From positions 2,235,001-2,299,000 of the forward strand of contig NZ_CP071612.1 of assembly GCF_017357245.1 (NCBI RefSeq): a stretch of 64,000 bases of DNA, given 5' to 3'. A program made the position numbers and the translations under genes. The notes beneath the pieces were generated by a model that worked only from the letters and a program-made list of their open reading frames with translations, was not told the DNA's origin and made no database searches. The DNA is from Rhizobium bangladeshense. Lineage in GTDB: Bacteria > Pseudomonadota > Alphaproteobacteria > Rhizobiales > Rhizobiaceae. Below, in pieces: positions 57,138-64,000 of the stretch (position 1 is its first letter; every line of letters begins with the position of its first letter).

Positions 57138-57530
57138 TCAAGCCGTCTTGCGGTTATCGACCGCCAAAGCGCCGGGACCGGAGAAGAACAGGTAGAGGAA
57201 CACGAAGCAGAACAGGATTGCGGCGTCGCCCTGATTGACAGCCGGGAAGAAGCTGTTCGGAGCATGCGCCATGAAATAAGCGACCGCCATTTGGCCGGCC
57301 AGCAGGAAGGCGACCGGACGCGTCAGCAGGCCGACCAGAATCAGGAGACCGCCGATAAGCTCCAGAAGAGCGGCGAAAAGCATCAATGGCGGCAGCGGGC
57401 CTGACATCTGCGAAGCCGGGAAACCGAAAAGCTTCATCGTACCGTGCTCGATGAACAGTAGCGCGGTCATGATTCTGAGAGCGGCCAGCCCATAGGGGCG
57501 ATAGGCAGAAAGACGCTCGAAAGTTGACAT
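57138..57530 (-). CDS. DoxX family membrane protein
   Basis: 130 residues, four predicted membrane helices, DoxX family (PF07681): LAALRIMTALLFIEHGTMKLFGFP, LIGGLLILVGLLTRPVAFLLAGQMAVAYF. Distant relatives act with quinone oxidoreductases or in oxidative-stress complexes, but the role of this one is unknown. It is convergent with sugE and sits 139 bases upstream of pccB's 3' end on the same strand. Confidence 0.92.
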   Translation of the reverse strand: MSTFERLSAYRPYGLAALRIMTALLFIEHGTMKLFGFPASQMSGPLPPLMLFAALLELIGGLLILVGLLTRPVAFLLAGQMAVAYFMAHAPNSFFPAVNQGDAAILFCFVFLYLFFSGPGALAVDNRKTA

Positions 57531-57669
57531 TAAATCCCTCCTTTAAAAGAATAAGAGCCGAGCGTTAGCTTGTCCCCGGCGCGGATTGAACACACGGATC
57601 ACTGACGGCCGTTCACATTTTCGACAGGAGGTAAACACTTGACCGGACGGTTTTATTCATCGGCCAATG

Positions 57670-59202
57670 TCAAAGCGGAATGTTGTCGTGTTTCTTCCAG
57701 GGATTGGCGAGGTCCTTGTTGCGCAGCATCTTCAGGCCGCGCGCCAGCCGCCGCCGGGTCGAATGCGGCATGATCACCTCGTCGACATAACCGCGTTCTG
57801 CAGCGACGAAGGGCGAGAGGAACCTGCCCTCGTACATTTTCGTGTGGGCAGCAATCTTCTCCGGATCGGCGATATCCTTGCGGAAGATGATCTCGACCGC
57901 GCCCTTGGCGCCCATCACCGCGATCTGCGCCGTCGGCCAGGCATAATTCAAGTCGCCCCGCAGATGTTTTGACGCCATCACGTCGTAGGCGCCGCCAAAT
58001 GCCTTGCGGGTGATGACGGTGAGCTTCGGCACGGTCGCCTCCGCATAGGCGAAGAGCAGCTTGGCGCCATGCTTGATCAGGCCGCCATATTCCTGCGCCG
58101 TGCCCGGCAGAAAGCCCGGCACGTCGACGAAGGTGACGATCGGAATGTTGAAGCAGTCGCAGAAACGCACGAAGCGCGCCGCCTTGCGTGAGGCGTCGCT
58201 ATCGAGCACGCCGGCCAGCACCATCGGTTGGTTAGCGACAAAACCGACGGTGGAGCCTTCGACGCGACCGAAGCCGCAGACGATGTTTTTGGCGAAGCTC
58301 TCCTGGATTTCGAAGAAGTCTCCCTCGTCCGCGACCTTACGGATCAATTCCTTGATATCATATGGCTTATTGGCGCTCGCTGGCACCAGTGTATCCAGCG
58401 AATTATCAATGTCGGTCACCGATTGGTAACATTCGATCTCAGGCAGCGGCGATGTGTTCGATTGCGGTAGGAAATCAATCAGCCGGCGCACCTGCAGGAG
58501 TGTATCGACATCATTGTCATACGCGCCGTCGGTAATCGATGAGCGTGTCGTGTGCACCGTGGCGCCGCCAAGCTCCTCAGCTGTCACAGTCTCGTTGGTC
58601 ACCGTCTTCACCACGTCGGGACCGGTGACGAACATGTAGGAAGTGTCGCGCACCATGAAGATGAAATCGGTCATGGCAGGTGAGTAGACGTCGCCGCCAG
58701 CGCAGGGGCCCATGATGACCGAGATCTGTGGAATGACGCCAGAGGCGAGCACATTGCGCTGGAAGACCTCGGCATAACCGCCAAGTGCCGCCACGCCCTC
58801 CTGGATGCGGGCCCCGCCTGCATCGTAGATGCCGACGATCGGCGCGCGGTTCTTCAGCGCCATGTCCTGCACCTTCATGATCTTCTCGGCATGCGCTTCC
58901 GAAAGCGAACCGCCGAAGACGGTGAAGTCCTTGGCGAAGACGAAGACCGTACGGCCATTGACCGTACCCCAGCCGGTGACCACACCATCGCCGGCGATAC
59001 GGCTCTTGTCCATGCCGAAATCGGTCGAGCGATGTTCGACGAACATATCGAACTCCTCGAAGGAGCCCTCATCGAGGAAGAGGTCGATGCGTTCGCGCGC
59101 CGTCAGCTTGCCGCGTTTGTGCTGAGCATGGATGCGCTCCTTGCCGCCGCCGAGACGGGCAACGCCGCGGCGGCGTTCCAGTTCTTCGAGAATTTCCTTC
59201 AT
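57670..59202 (-). CDS. pccB: Propionyl-CoA carboxylase beta subunit (carboxyltransferase)
   Basis: 510 residues, the standard length. It transfers carboxyl from biotin on PccA to propionyl-CoA, giving (S)-methylmalonyl-CoA. The carboxyltransferase sequences are [26 protein letters not shown], with the oxyanion Gly-Gly motifs, and [27 protein letters not shown] in the C-terminal half. A patch around 58340-58560 is noticeably richer in A and T than the rest. The alpha subunit gene pccA is convergent, with four genes on the plus strand and one on the minus strand in between, rather than in one operon. Confidence 0.95.
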   Translation of the reverse strand: MKEILEELERRRGVARLGGGKERIHAQHKRGKLTARERIDLFLDEGSFEEFDMFVEHRSTDFGMDKSRIAGDGVVTGWGTVNGRTVFVFAKDFTVFGGSLSEAHAEKIMKVQDMALKNRAPIVGIYDAGGARIQEGVAALGGYAEVFQRNVLASGVIPQISVIMGPCAGGDVYSPAMTDFIFMVRDTSYMFVTGPDVVKTVTNETVTAEELGGATVHTTRSSITDGAYDNDVDTLLQVRRLIDFLPQSNTSPLPEIECYQSVTDIDNSLDTLVPASANKPYDIKELIRKVADEGDFFEIQESFAKNIVCGFGRVEGSTVGFVANQPMVLAGVLDSDASRKAARFVRFCDCFNIPIVTFVDVPGFLPGTAQEYGGLIKHGAKLLFAYAEATVPKLTVITRKAFGGAYDVMASKHLRGDLNYAWPTAQIAVMGAKGAVEIIFRKDIADPEKIAAHTKMYEGRFLSPFVAAERGYVDEVIMPHSTRRRLARGLKMLRNKDLANPWKKHDNIPL

Positions 59203-59237
59203 GTGATCTCCCCTCGCCGCTCCTTGTTCGACATGCC

Positions 59238-59696
59238 TCAGCGGCTGCGTCCGCTGAGCGAGAATACCGAGCGTATCCGTGCAGCCACATCCTCGGCGAT
59301 GATTTCGTCGGCGAGCTTCGGATCGGCGGCCATGCTGGTCACGTCGAAGGCGCTGACGGCAATGACCGAGCCATCCTCGACCGAAGCCGCGTCGACGCTG
59401 ATCTTGGCGAGGTTGCGGTCCTTCTGAAAACCGAGGCCTTTCTGGATGGAAACCACGCGGATCGTCAGCACCACCCGCGGCAGAACGGTGTCTCGCACGG
59501 TGGCGTTGATCGCGGCATTGACACGGTCATTGATCCCCGAAAGCAGTTCGGCCGGCATGTTCGGGCCTGAGAGAACGACGGCGCTTCGAACATCGTAAAG
59601 CGGGGCCCCCGGCTTATTGGCCGAGAGGCTGACGCAGGCCGTAAGCGCAATACAGATGAGTGCGGCCCGGCAGAAACACGACCTCAGCCAAATCAT
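59238..59696 (-). CDS. Putative lipoprotein
   Basis: 152 residues from the ATG at 59694-59696 (an ATG at 59738 would add 14). The N-terminus [23 protein letters not shown] carries a lipobox (L-T-A-C), so it is probably anchored by lipidated Cys to a membrane. The mature part is a small mixed fold ([35 protein letters not shown]). I recognise no named family. It lies 35 bases upstream of pccB on the same strand and 66 bases downstream of the ATP12 gene. Confidence 0.75.
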   Translation of the reverse strand: MIWLRSCFCRAALICIALTACVSLSANKPGAPLYDVRSAVVLSGPNMPAELLSGINDRVNAAINATVRDTVLPRVVLTIRVVSIQKGLGFQKDRNLAKISVDAASVEDGSVIAVSAFDVTSMAADPKLADEIIAEDVAARIRSVFSLSGRSR

Positions 59697-59761
59697 TGCA
59701 AATCCCGCACTCCCCATTGGAGTCGCAGATTTCGTCATAATGCCTGGGAAGGCAATATGTT

Positions 59762-60547
59762 TCAGGCGCTTAGGGCGAAAAAAACATCGGCTGCAGCTTT
59801 GAACTCGACGAAGCGCTTAGCCCGCCGCTCATCGGCCTCCTCATCGCGCCCCCAATGCTCGATCGTCCAGTCTTCGTCGAGATGGGCAAGCGACCATACC
59901 TCCTCCATCGTCAGCCGGCCCTCGGCCAAGGCAAGCGCCAGGATCGCCGAGCCGGTCAGCGTCGTGATCGTGTGAAGGGCCGCTAGCGCCATCGGGTTCT
60001 GATGCCGCGCGAGCGTGACCGCAAAGGCGGCGGTCGCCTCGCGTGGCTGTTCGTGATGCATGATACCTTCGACGAGGATGAAGCGGGCGCCAAGATCGCT
60101 GGCGGCCCAGTCGATAACAGGATCCCACCGCTCGGCCTGGCGCTCGACCAGCCGCTCCGGACCTTCGGCGCGGTAACAGATCAGATCGCTCGAGGAAAAG
60201 CGCAGTATGTCCTCGAAGATCGCCTGCGTATTGGTGGCAATGCCGTCGATTGCGGTATTGACGAGCCTTGTCACCGGCATGGTGACAGGGTCGATGACCT
60301 CGGCCTGCGCGTTCCACTCAGCAGCGACGAGCCGGGCAAGCGCCTCTGTCGGGACTGCGAGAACCAGCCGTGCCGGCGTGCGCACCAGCTTGCCGTCGAG
60401 CGTGATTGCAAAACCGCCCTCGTGCTCGGCAATCGCGACATCGACATAGAAACGCTTCGGCAGCGGCTTCTTCATCTGGATCTGCGCGCGGCGGATGGGA
60501 TCGGGGTGGCTCAGGCCTTCGGAAAGATCGTTTAGAAGATCGCGCAT
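59762..60547 (-). CDS. ATP12 family chaperone (F1 ATPase assembly)
   Basis: 261 residues. It belongs to the ATP12 family (PF07542), which in mitochondria and alphaproteobacteria binds free F1 alpha subunit during assembly of ATP synthase. Sequence features are KRFYVDVAIAEHEGGFAITLDGKLVRTPA near the N-terminus, LVAAEWNAQAEVIDPVTMPVTRLVNTAIDG, and a C-terminal EEVWSLAHLDEDWTIEHWGRDEEA. It starts nine bases after the HAD phosphatase stop in the same rluC-HAD-ATP12 run of genes. Confidence 0.93.
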   Translation of the reverse strand: MRDLLNDLSEGLSHPDPIRRAQIQMKKPLPKRFYVDVAIAEHEGGFAITLDGKLVRTPARLVLAVPTEALARLVAAEWNAQAEVIDPVTMPVTRLVNTAIDGIATNTQAIFEDILRFSSSDLICYRAEGPERLVERQAERWDPVIDWAASDLGARFILVEGIMHHEQPREATAAFAVTLARHQNPMALAALHTITTLTGSAILALALAEGRLTMEEVWSLAHLDEDWTIEHWGRDEEADERRAKRFVEFKAAADVFFALSA

Positions 60548-60556
60548 GGCGTCACC

Positions 60557-61210
60557 TCAGGAAAAATGGCGCAAGATCTCGTTCGGATGATAGGCGATCG
60601 CATCGGCGCCGCTGGCGATCAGCTCATCCACGCTGGCATAGCCCCAGGCAACACCGATCGCTTTTGCGCCGGCAGCCTTTGCCATTTGCATATCGTAAAC
60701 CGCATCGCCAATGACAATGGTGTCGGCGGCATTCGTTCCGGTTTCGTCGCAGCATTCCGTCACCATGGCCGGATGCGGTTTGGAGGGGCAATCGTCGGCG
60801 GTGCGCGCAACGACAAAATGCTTGTCGAAGCCGTGCGTTTCCATCACGAGGTTCAGCCCGCGCCGGGATTTACCCGTCACCGCGCCGATCAGCAAATCCT
60901 CGCGGCCGCTGATCGCGTCGATCATCTCGCGAATGCCGGCAAACAGCGGCTCTTTGTATTCAAGGTCCCTGCGCACGATCGTAAACAGCGATTTGTAATG
61001 CGCTGTCATGTCGATATCCTCCTGCTCGACATGCGGCCTGCCTTGCATGCGGGCGATGGCGATATCCAGCGACAGGCCGATAATGGCTTTGGTGTGCTCA
61101 AACCGAGGCTCCGCCTTGCCGAACTTCTCGAAGGTGCGTCGCATCGTTTCGTGGATCAGCCCGGCACTGTCGACCAGCGTGCCGTCGCAATCGAAGAGAG
61201 CCAGCTTCAT
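60557..61210 (-). CDS. HAD-IA family phosphatase
   Basis: 217 residues. It has a haloacid dehalogenase fold, phosphoglycolate phosphatase-like: nucleophile Asp pair in FDCDGTLVDSAG, helical cap domain, Thr/Ser in AVTGKSRRG, Lys in DCPSKPHPAM, and the last acidic pair in IVIGDAVYDMQMAKAAG. The substrate is not predictable and is probably a small phosphorylated metabolite. Its start overlaps the stop of rluC by four bases (ATGA). Confidence 0.92.
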   Translation of the reverse strand: MKLALFDCDGTLVDSAGLIHETMRRTFEKFGKAEPRFEHTKAIIGLSLDIAIARMQGRPHVEQEDIDMTAHYKSLFTIVRRDLEYKEPLFAGIREMIDAISGREDLLIGAVTGKSRRGLNLVMETHGFDKHFVVARTADDCPSKPHPAMVTECCDETGTNAADTIVIGDAVYDMQMAKAAGAKAIGVAWGYASVDELIASGADAIAYHPNEILRHFS

Positions 61211-62205
61211 GCTTCATCGTCCAGGATGGGAGCCGTATTTTCGTCGAAACCGAGCAGGTTCCAGGTCTGCACCATATGCGGCGGCAAGGGCGCGGTCACG
61301 CGCAACCGTCCACCCGAGGGATGAGGGATGTCGATATGGCGGGCATGCAGGTGCAGCCGCTTCTGGATACCGCCCGGAAAATCCCAGTTTGGATCATCGT
61401 CGAAATATTTGGGATCGCCGATGATCGGATGGCCGATGTGCAGGGCATGGACACGAAGCTGGTGCGTGCGCCCAGTATAGGGCTCCATCTCCAGCCAGGC
61501 GAGACGTTGCGCCGCCGTCTCGACGATGCGGTAGTAGGACACTGCATGATCGGCGCCGTCTTCGCCATGCTTGGCAATGCGCATGCGGTCGCCGTCAACC
61601 GTAGGCTCCTTGACGAGCCAGGTCGAGATCTTGTCCTCACGCTTGCGCGGCACGCCCTTGACCAGCGACCAGTAGGTCTTCTTGGTATCGCGCTCGCGGA
61701 AGGCGGCCGTCAGCTTCTGCGCGGCACCCCGGGTGCGAGCGATGACGAGTACGCCGGAGGTGTCGCGGTCGAGGCGGTGGACGAGCCGTGGCTTCTCACC
61801 CTTCGGGCTGGTCCAGGCTTCGAGCATTTGGTCGATATGTCTGGCGACGCCGGAGCCGCCCTGTACCGCAAGGCCTGCCGGCTTGTTGAGGACGATCACC
61901 TTTTCGTCTTCGTGCAGCACCATGCGTGACAGGAGGTCGAAATCCGTGGAGTGCTTCAGATCCTTGCCGGCGATCGGCCCGGCTTTCAGCTTGGCGTCGA
62001 CATCGAGCGGCGGCACGCGCACCGTCTGGCCGGGCTGCACGCGTGCATCCGATTTCACGCGCCCGCCGTCAACGCGGATCTGGCCGGAGCGCAGCAGCTT
62101 CTGCAGCGGCCCGAATCCGAGCCCCGGAAAATGCACCTTGAACCAGCGATCGAGCCGCATGCCCGCCTCATCAGGTTCAACTTTGATATGTTCTATGCCA
62201 GCCAT
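61207..62205 (-). CDS. rluC: Ribosomal large subunit pseudouridine synthase (RluC-type)
   Basis: 332 residues from the ATG at 62203-62205 (an ATG at 62238 would extend it by 11). It isomerises uridines in 23S rRNA. It has an N-terminal S4 RNA-binding domain (AGMRLDRWFKVHFPGLGFGPLQKLLRSGQIRVDG) and then the RluA catalytic domain, with the Asp in LVHRLDRDTSGVLVIART and LEMEPYTGRTHQLRVH. It is the first gene of the run with HAD and ATP12, and lies 87 bases downstream of crcB. Confidence 0.95.
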   Translation of the reverse strand: MAGIEHIKVEPDEAGMRLDRWFKVHFPGLGFGPLQKLLRSGQIRVDGGRVKSDARVQPGQTVRVPPLDVDAKLKAGPIAGKDLKHSTDFDLLSRMVLHEDEKVIVLNKPAGLAVQGGSGVARHIDQMLEAWTSPKGEKPRLVHRLDRDTSGVLVIARTRGAAQKLTAAFRERDTKKTYWSLVKGVPRKREDKISTWLVKEPTVDGDRMRIAKHGEDGADHAVSYYRIVETAAQRLAWLEMEPYTGRTHQLRVHALHIGHPIIGDPKYFDDDPNWDFPGGIQKRLHLHARHIDIPHPSGGRLRVTAPLPPHMVQTWNLLGFDENTAPILDDEA

Positions 62206-62292
62206 GATTAGTCTTTCGGAAATTGCAGCGCGGGCCAAGCCGGCGTTCTTGCCGCAGCCTTAGAGCATTTTCATGCAAAACGGAAACCGGAA

Positions 62293-62670
62293 TCAGACCA
62301 AGGCACGCATGATGGCGAGGCCCGCGAAGACTGCCACCATCGAAAGGCCGACGCTGGCTGCCACGTAGATGCCGCCGGCAACAGCCTCGCCGCGCTCGAA
62401 GAGCGAGATGGCGTCGAGCGAAAAGGCCGAGAAGGTGGTGAAGCCGCCGAGAAAGCCGGTGATCAGCAGCAGGCGCAGTTCCAGCGAGGCATTGAACTTC
62501 CGCGCGATCAGTTCAGCCAAGACGCCGATGACGAAACAGCCGACGACATTGACGGCGAGAGTGCCCCAGGGGAATGCCGGCCCCATAAGCCTCAGCGCCC
62601 ATTGGCCGACAAAATATCTGAGGAGGGAACCGATGGCGCCACCGACGGCGACGAGGAGAGCCTGGATCAT
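62293..62670 (-). CDS. crcB: Fluoride exporter CrcB
   Basis: 125 residues, four membrane helices. Fluc/CrcB proteins are dual-topology dimeric fluoride channels. Family sequences are GGAIGSLLRYFVGQW, GTLAVNVVGCFVIGVLAE with the conserved Asn, and GFLGGFTTFSAFSLD with the Phe box. No fluoride riboswitch is visible in the upstream ~75 bases. It is followed by rluC on the same strand. Confidence 0.95.
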   Translation of the reverse strand: MIQALLVAVGGAIGSLLRYFVGQWALRLMGPAFPWGTLAVNVVGCFVIGVLAELIARKFNASLELRLLLITGFLGGFTTFSAFSLDAISLFERGEAVAGGIYVAASVGLSMVAVFAGLAIMRALV

Positions 62671-62781
62671 GGGCGGGATATCCCAGTTTGAGCGATCGTG
62701 ACGGAATAAATTCTTTCAATTCAGTAAAATGCCAGCGGTTTTCTTATGCCCGTGCCAAGATCCTGTCGATACTGTGCCGGC

Positions 62782-63048
62782 ATGACCCAGCTCCTGTCCA
62801 TTTCGGCAAGCACCGCCGCCATTGCTTTGGAATCGCTGAGAATACCGCAGCGTGTTGCGACGAGCACCGCCGCGCGCGAAGCGCGACGTCTCGCCGACCG
62901 GCAATTGAGGGCCGAAGGCACTGAGGGGATCGACGATCCCGCCAGCATTATCCAGTCGACGGAAGTAGCACTCGACCTGATGGAAAAGGGCAATCGCCAG
63001 CCCCAGGCAGGTCTCAAGCAGGCACTGCAATCCTACGAGGACGTCTGA
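62782..63048 (+). CDS. Small hypothetical protein
   Basis: 88 residues from the ATG at 62782 (ATG at 62746 is the alternative). It is helical and Ala-rich (ASTAAIALESLRIPQ, STAAREARRLADRQL), with an amphipathic C-terminal half. No signal peptide or known domain is seen, although it resembles short conserved rhizobial proteins. An overlapping open frame on the minus strand is an alternative, but its composition is less like a protein. Confidence 0.5.
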   Translation: MTQLLSISASTAAIALESLRIPQRVATSTAAREARRLADRQLRAEGTEGIDDPASIIQSTEVALDLMEKGNRQPQAGLKQALQSYEDV

Positions 63049-63110
63049 GGCAATCGCCATTCCGGCGAAAAACCCTCCCCGCGGGCCTCTCTGCGTCAAC
63101 CGGCCCGTGC

Positions 63111-64000
63111 TCACTTGCCTTGTGCCGAAAGTACCTGCAGCACCAGGTCGACCTTACCGGCCTTTTCGAAGGTCAGCGTCACCGGCACTGTGTCGCCCTG
63201 CTTAAACGGCGTCTTTACCTTCTGGAACATGAGATGCAGATTGCCGGGCTCCAGCTTCACTGTTTCGCCCGCGGCAATGGCGATGCCGTCCTTCAATTGG
63301 CGCATCCGCATGACATTGTCCTTGGTCACCATCTCATGGATCTGAACCTCGCCTGCGGCCGGCGACGCTACCGATAGCAGTCGATCATCCATCTTGCCGT
63401 TGTTTTTCACGGTGAAAAACCCACCGCCGACCGGCTGGCCCGGCAGCATCGCCTTGGCGAAGGCGCCGGAGATCTCAAGATCGCCGGCCTTGGCGGTTTC
63501 GTTAGGCGGCGCTGTCGATGTCGCTGACATCTCCATGCCGGTATTACCGGTCATGTCCATCCCGGCCATGTCGTCGTGGTCATGCCCGTGACCCTCCCTA
63601 GCAACAATCTTCAGGAGAGGCGCCGGACTTTTAAGGTTATGCGCATCGCCACCTTCCCTAGCCACCTGATCCCAAGCCTCGACCGCGTCGCCGCACATCT
63701 GCGTCACCGGAAAGGCAAGAAAGGTCCCGGCCTCGACGCCAGAAACCTTACCTTGAATGACGAAAGTATCGTAGAAATCGTCGGAAAGATTGCCGCTCTT
63801 CCAGCGTATCTCGACCGCACCGGCCTTCACCTTGTCGCCGTGATTGTCGTAGGTCTTCTGGTAATCGCCCTTGAGCACTTCGAGTTCCCATCCCGCTTTC
63901 GGCTGCGGCTTGGCGAAAACGAAGCCTTCCGGAAGCTTGACCCGCACTTCCGTGGTCGCCTTGCCGTCACAACCATGCGGCACCTGCAGCGTGGCAAGAA
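63111..64000 (-). CDS. YcnI (DUF1775)-PCu(A)C copper-binding fusion protein (N-terminus cut by window edge)
   Basis: The minus-strand frame enters from the right edge and ends at 63111, so about 296 C-terminal residues are visible. The first ~140 residues are a YcnI/DUF1775 domain (LQVPHGCDGKATTEVRV and AVEIRWKSGNLSDDFYDTF are family sequences). Then comes a Met/His linker HGHDHDDMAGMDMTGNTGMEM, then a PCu(A)C (DUF461) domain with EISGAFAKAMLPGQPVGGGFFTVKNNG, the copper-site GEVQIHEMVTKDNVMRMRQL, and LEPGNLHLMFQKV. In other bacteria these domains are separate genes. It likely binds periplasmic copper for delivery to oxidases. Confidence 0.88.
   Translation of the reverse strand, partial: LATLQVPHGCDGKATTEVRVKLPEGFVFAKPQPKAGWELEVLKGDYQKTYDNHGDKVKAGAVEIRWKSGNLSDDFYDTFVIQGKVSGVEAGTFLAFPVTQMCGDAVEAWDQVAREGGDAHNLKSPAPLLKIVAREGHGHDHDDMAGMDMTGNTGMEMSATSTAPPNETAKAGDLEISGAFAKAMLPGQPVGGGFFTVKNNGKMDDRLLSVASPAAGEVQIHEMVTKDNVMRMRQLKDGIAIAAGETVKLEPGNLHLMFQKVKTPFKQGDTVPVTLTFEKAGKVDLVLQVLSAQGK

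Noticed and set aside
62206..62292. Possible rhizobial intergenic repeat (GAGCATTTTC...GGAAACCGG) between crcB and rluC
   Set aside because: The stretch looks like a dispersed rhizobial palindromic element, but only one partial copy is in the window, so I cannot support it as a repeat.
62671..62745. Possible fluoride riboswitch upstream of crcB
   Set aside because: I looked for the crcB-motif hairpins and pseudoknot consensus in the leader and did not see them.

Overview
The window looks like a core chromosomal stretch of a Rhizobium, most like the R. etli / R. leguminosarum group. The evidence is high GC with strong third-position bias, alphaproteobacterial families (DUF2336, DUF1489, ATP12, transglutaminase-like BTLCP, PAS_5, a DUF680-like secreted peptide), GTG starts, and many 1- or 4-base stop/start overlaps. 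The organism call is an inference from gene content. I see no insertion sequence, phage gene, CRISPR array or rRNA operon. One tRNA (Leu, anticodon GAG) is present.

Layout. At 1-8.3 kb lie a divergent pair of citrate synthase-like genes with an operator-like intergenic, then pyrG, secG, tpiA and an exported hydrolase on the minus strand, and parE on the plus strand. At 8.4-15.6 kb are a phytase/esterase-like exported protein, an AI-2E/PerM-type membrane protein, a GNAT, a DUF2336 protein, a flavin reductase/nitroreductase pair and a repeat-containing exported protein. At 15.7-21.9 kb are thrS, an IscU-like/yidD/small ORF/DUF1697 operon, folE, hisI and a patatin-like lipase.

At 21.9-33.0 kb is an accessory-looking catabolic island. 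Ten minus-strand genes (SDR, split transketolase, complete TRAP transporter, complete sugar ABC transporter, amidohydrolase-family lactonase-like enzyme) are packed as one likely transcript and read divergently from a LysR regulator. It looks like an uptake and degradation unit for a sugar or sugar acid I cannot name.

At 33.2-49.7 kb are a CBS protein, a rhomboid protease preceded by a structured RNA with a strong terminator, PAS_5 and PilZ proteins, proline iminopeptidase, a BTLCP protease, a DacC-like PBP with SPOR domain, L-serine dehydratase, DUF599/DUF1624 membrane proteins, a MerR regulator with its own promoter/operator, MgtE, a catalytically degenerate peptide deformylase homologue, a BON protein, a small secreted protein and tRNA-Leu. 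At 49.8-64 kb are lipB, a DMT exporter, pccA, glutathione-dependent formaldehyde dehydrogenase, ElaA-like GNAT, YaiI, a SugE/Gdx exporter behind a guanidine-II (mini-ykkC) riboswitch, DoxX, pccB, a lipoprotein, ATP12, HAD phosphatase, RluC, CrcB and, cut by the right edge, a YcnI-PCuAC copper protein.

The observations I rate highest are the guanidine-II riboswitch in front of sugE (two ACGR-loop hairpins), the structured RNA upstream of the rhomboid gene, the TRAP+ABC+split-transketolase island, the deformylase homologue lacking all three diagnostic active-site residues, and the citrate synthase homologue with Glu at the catalytic Asp position, divergent from a helix-turn-helix citrate synthase paralogue.
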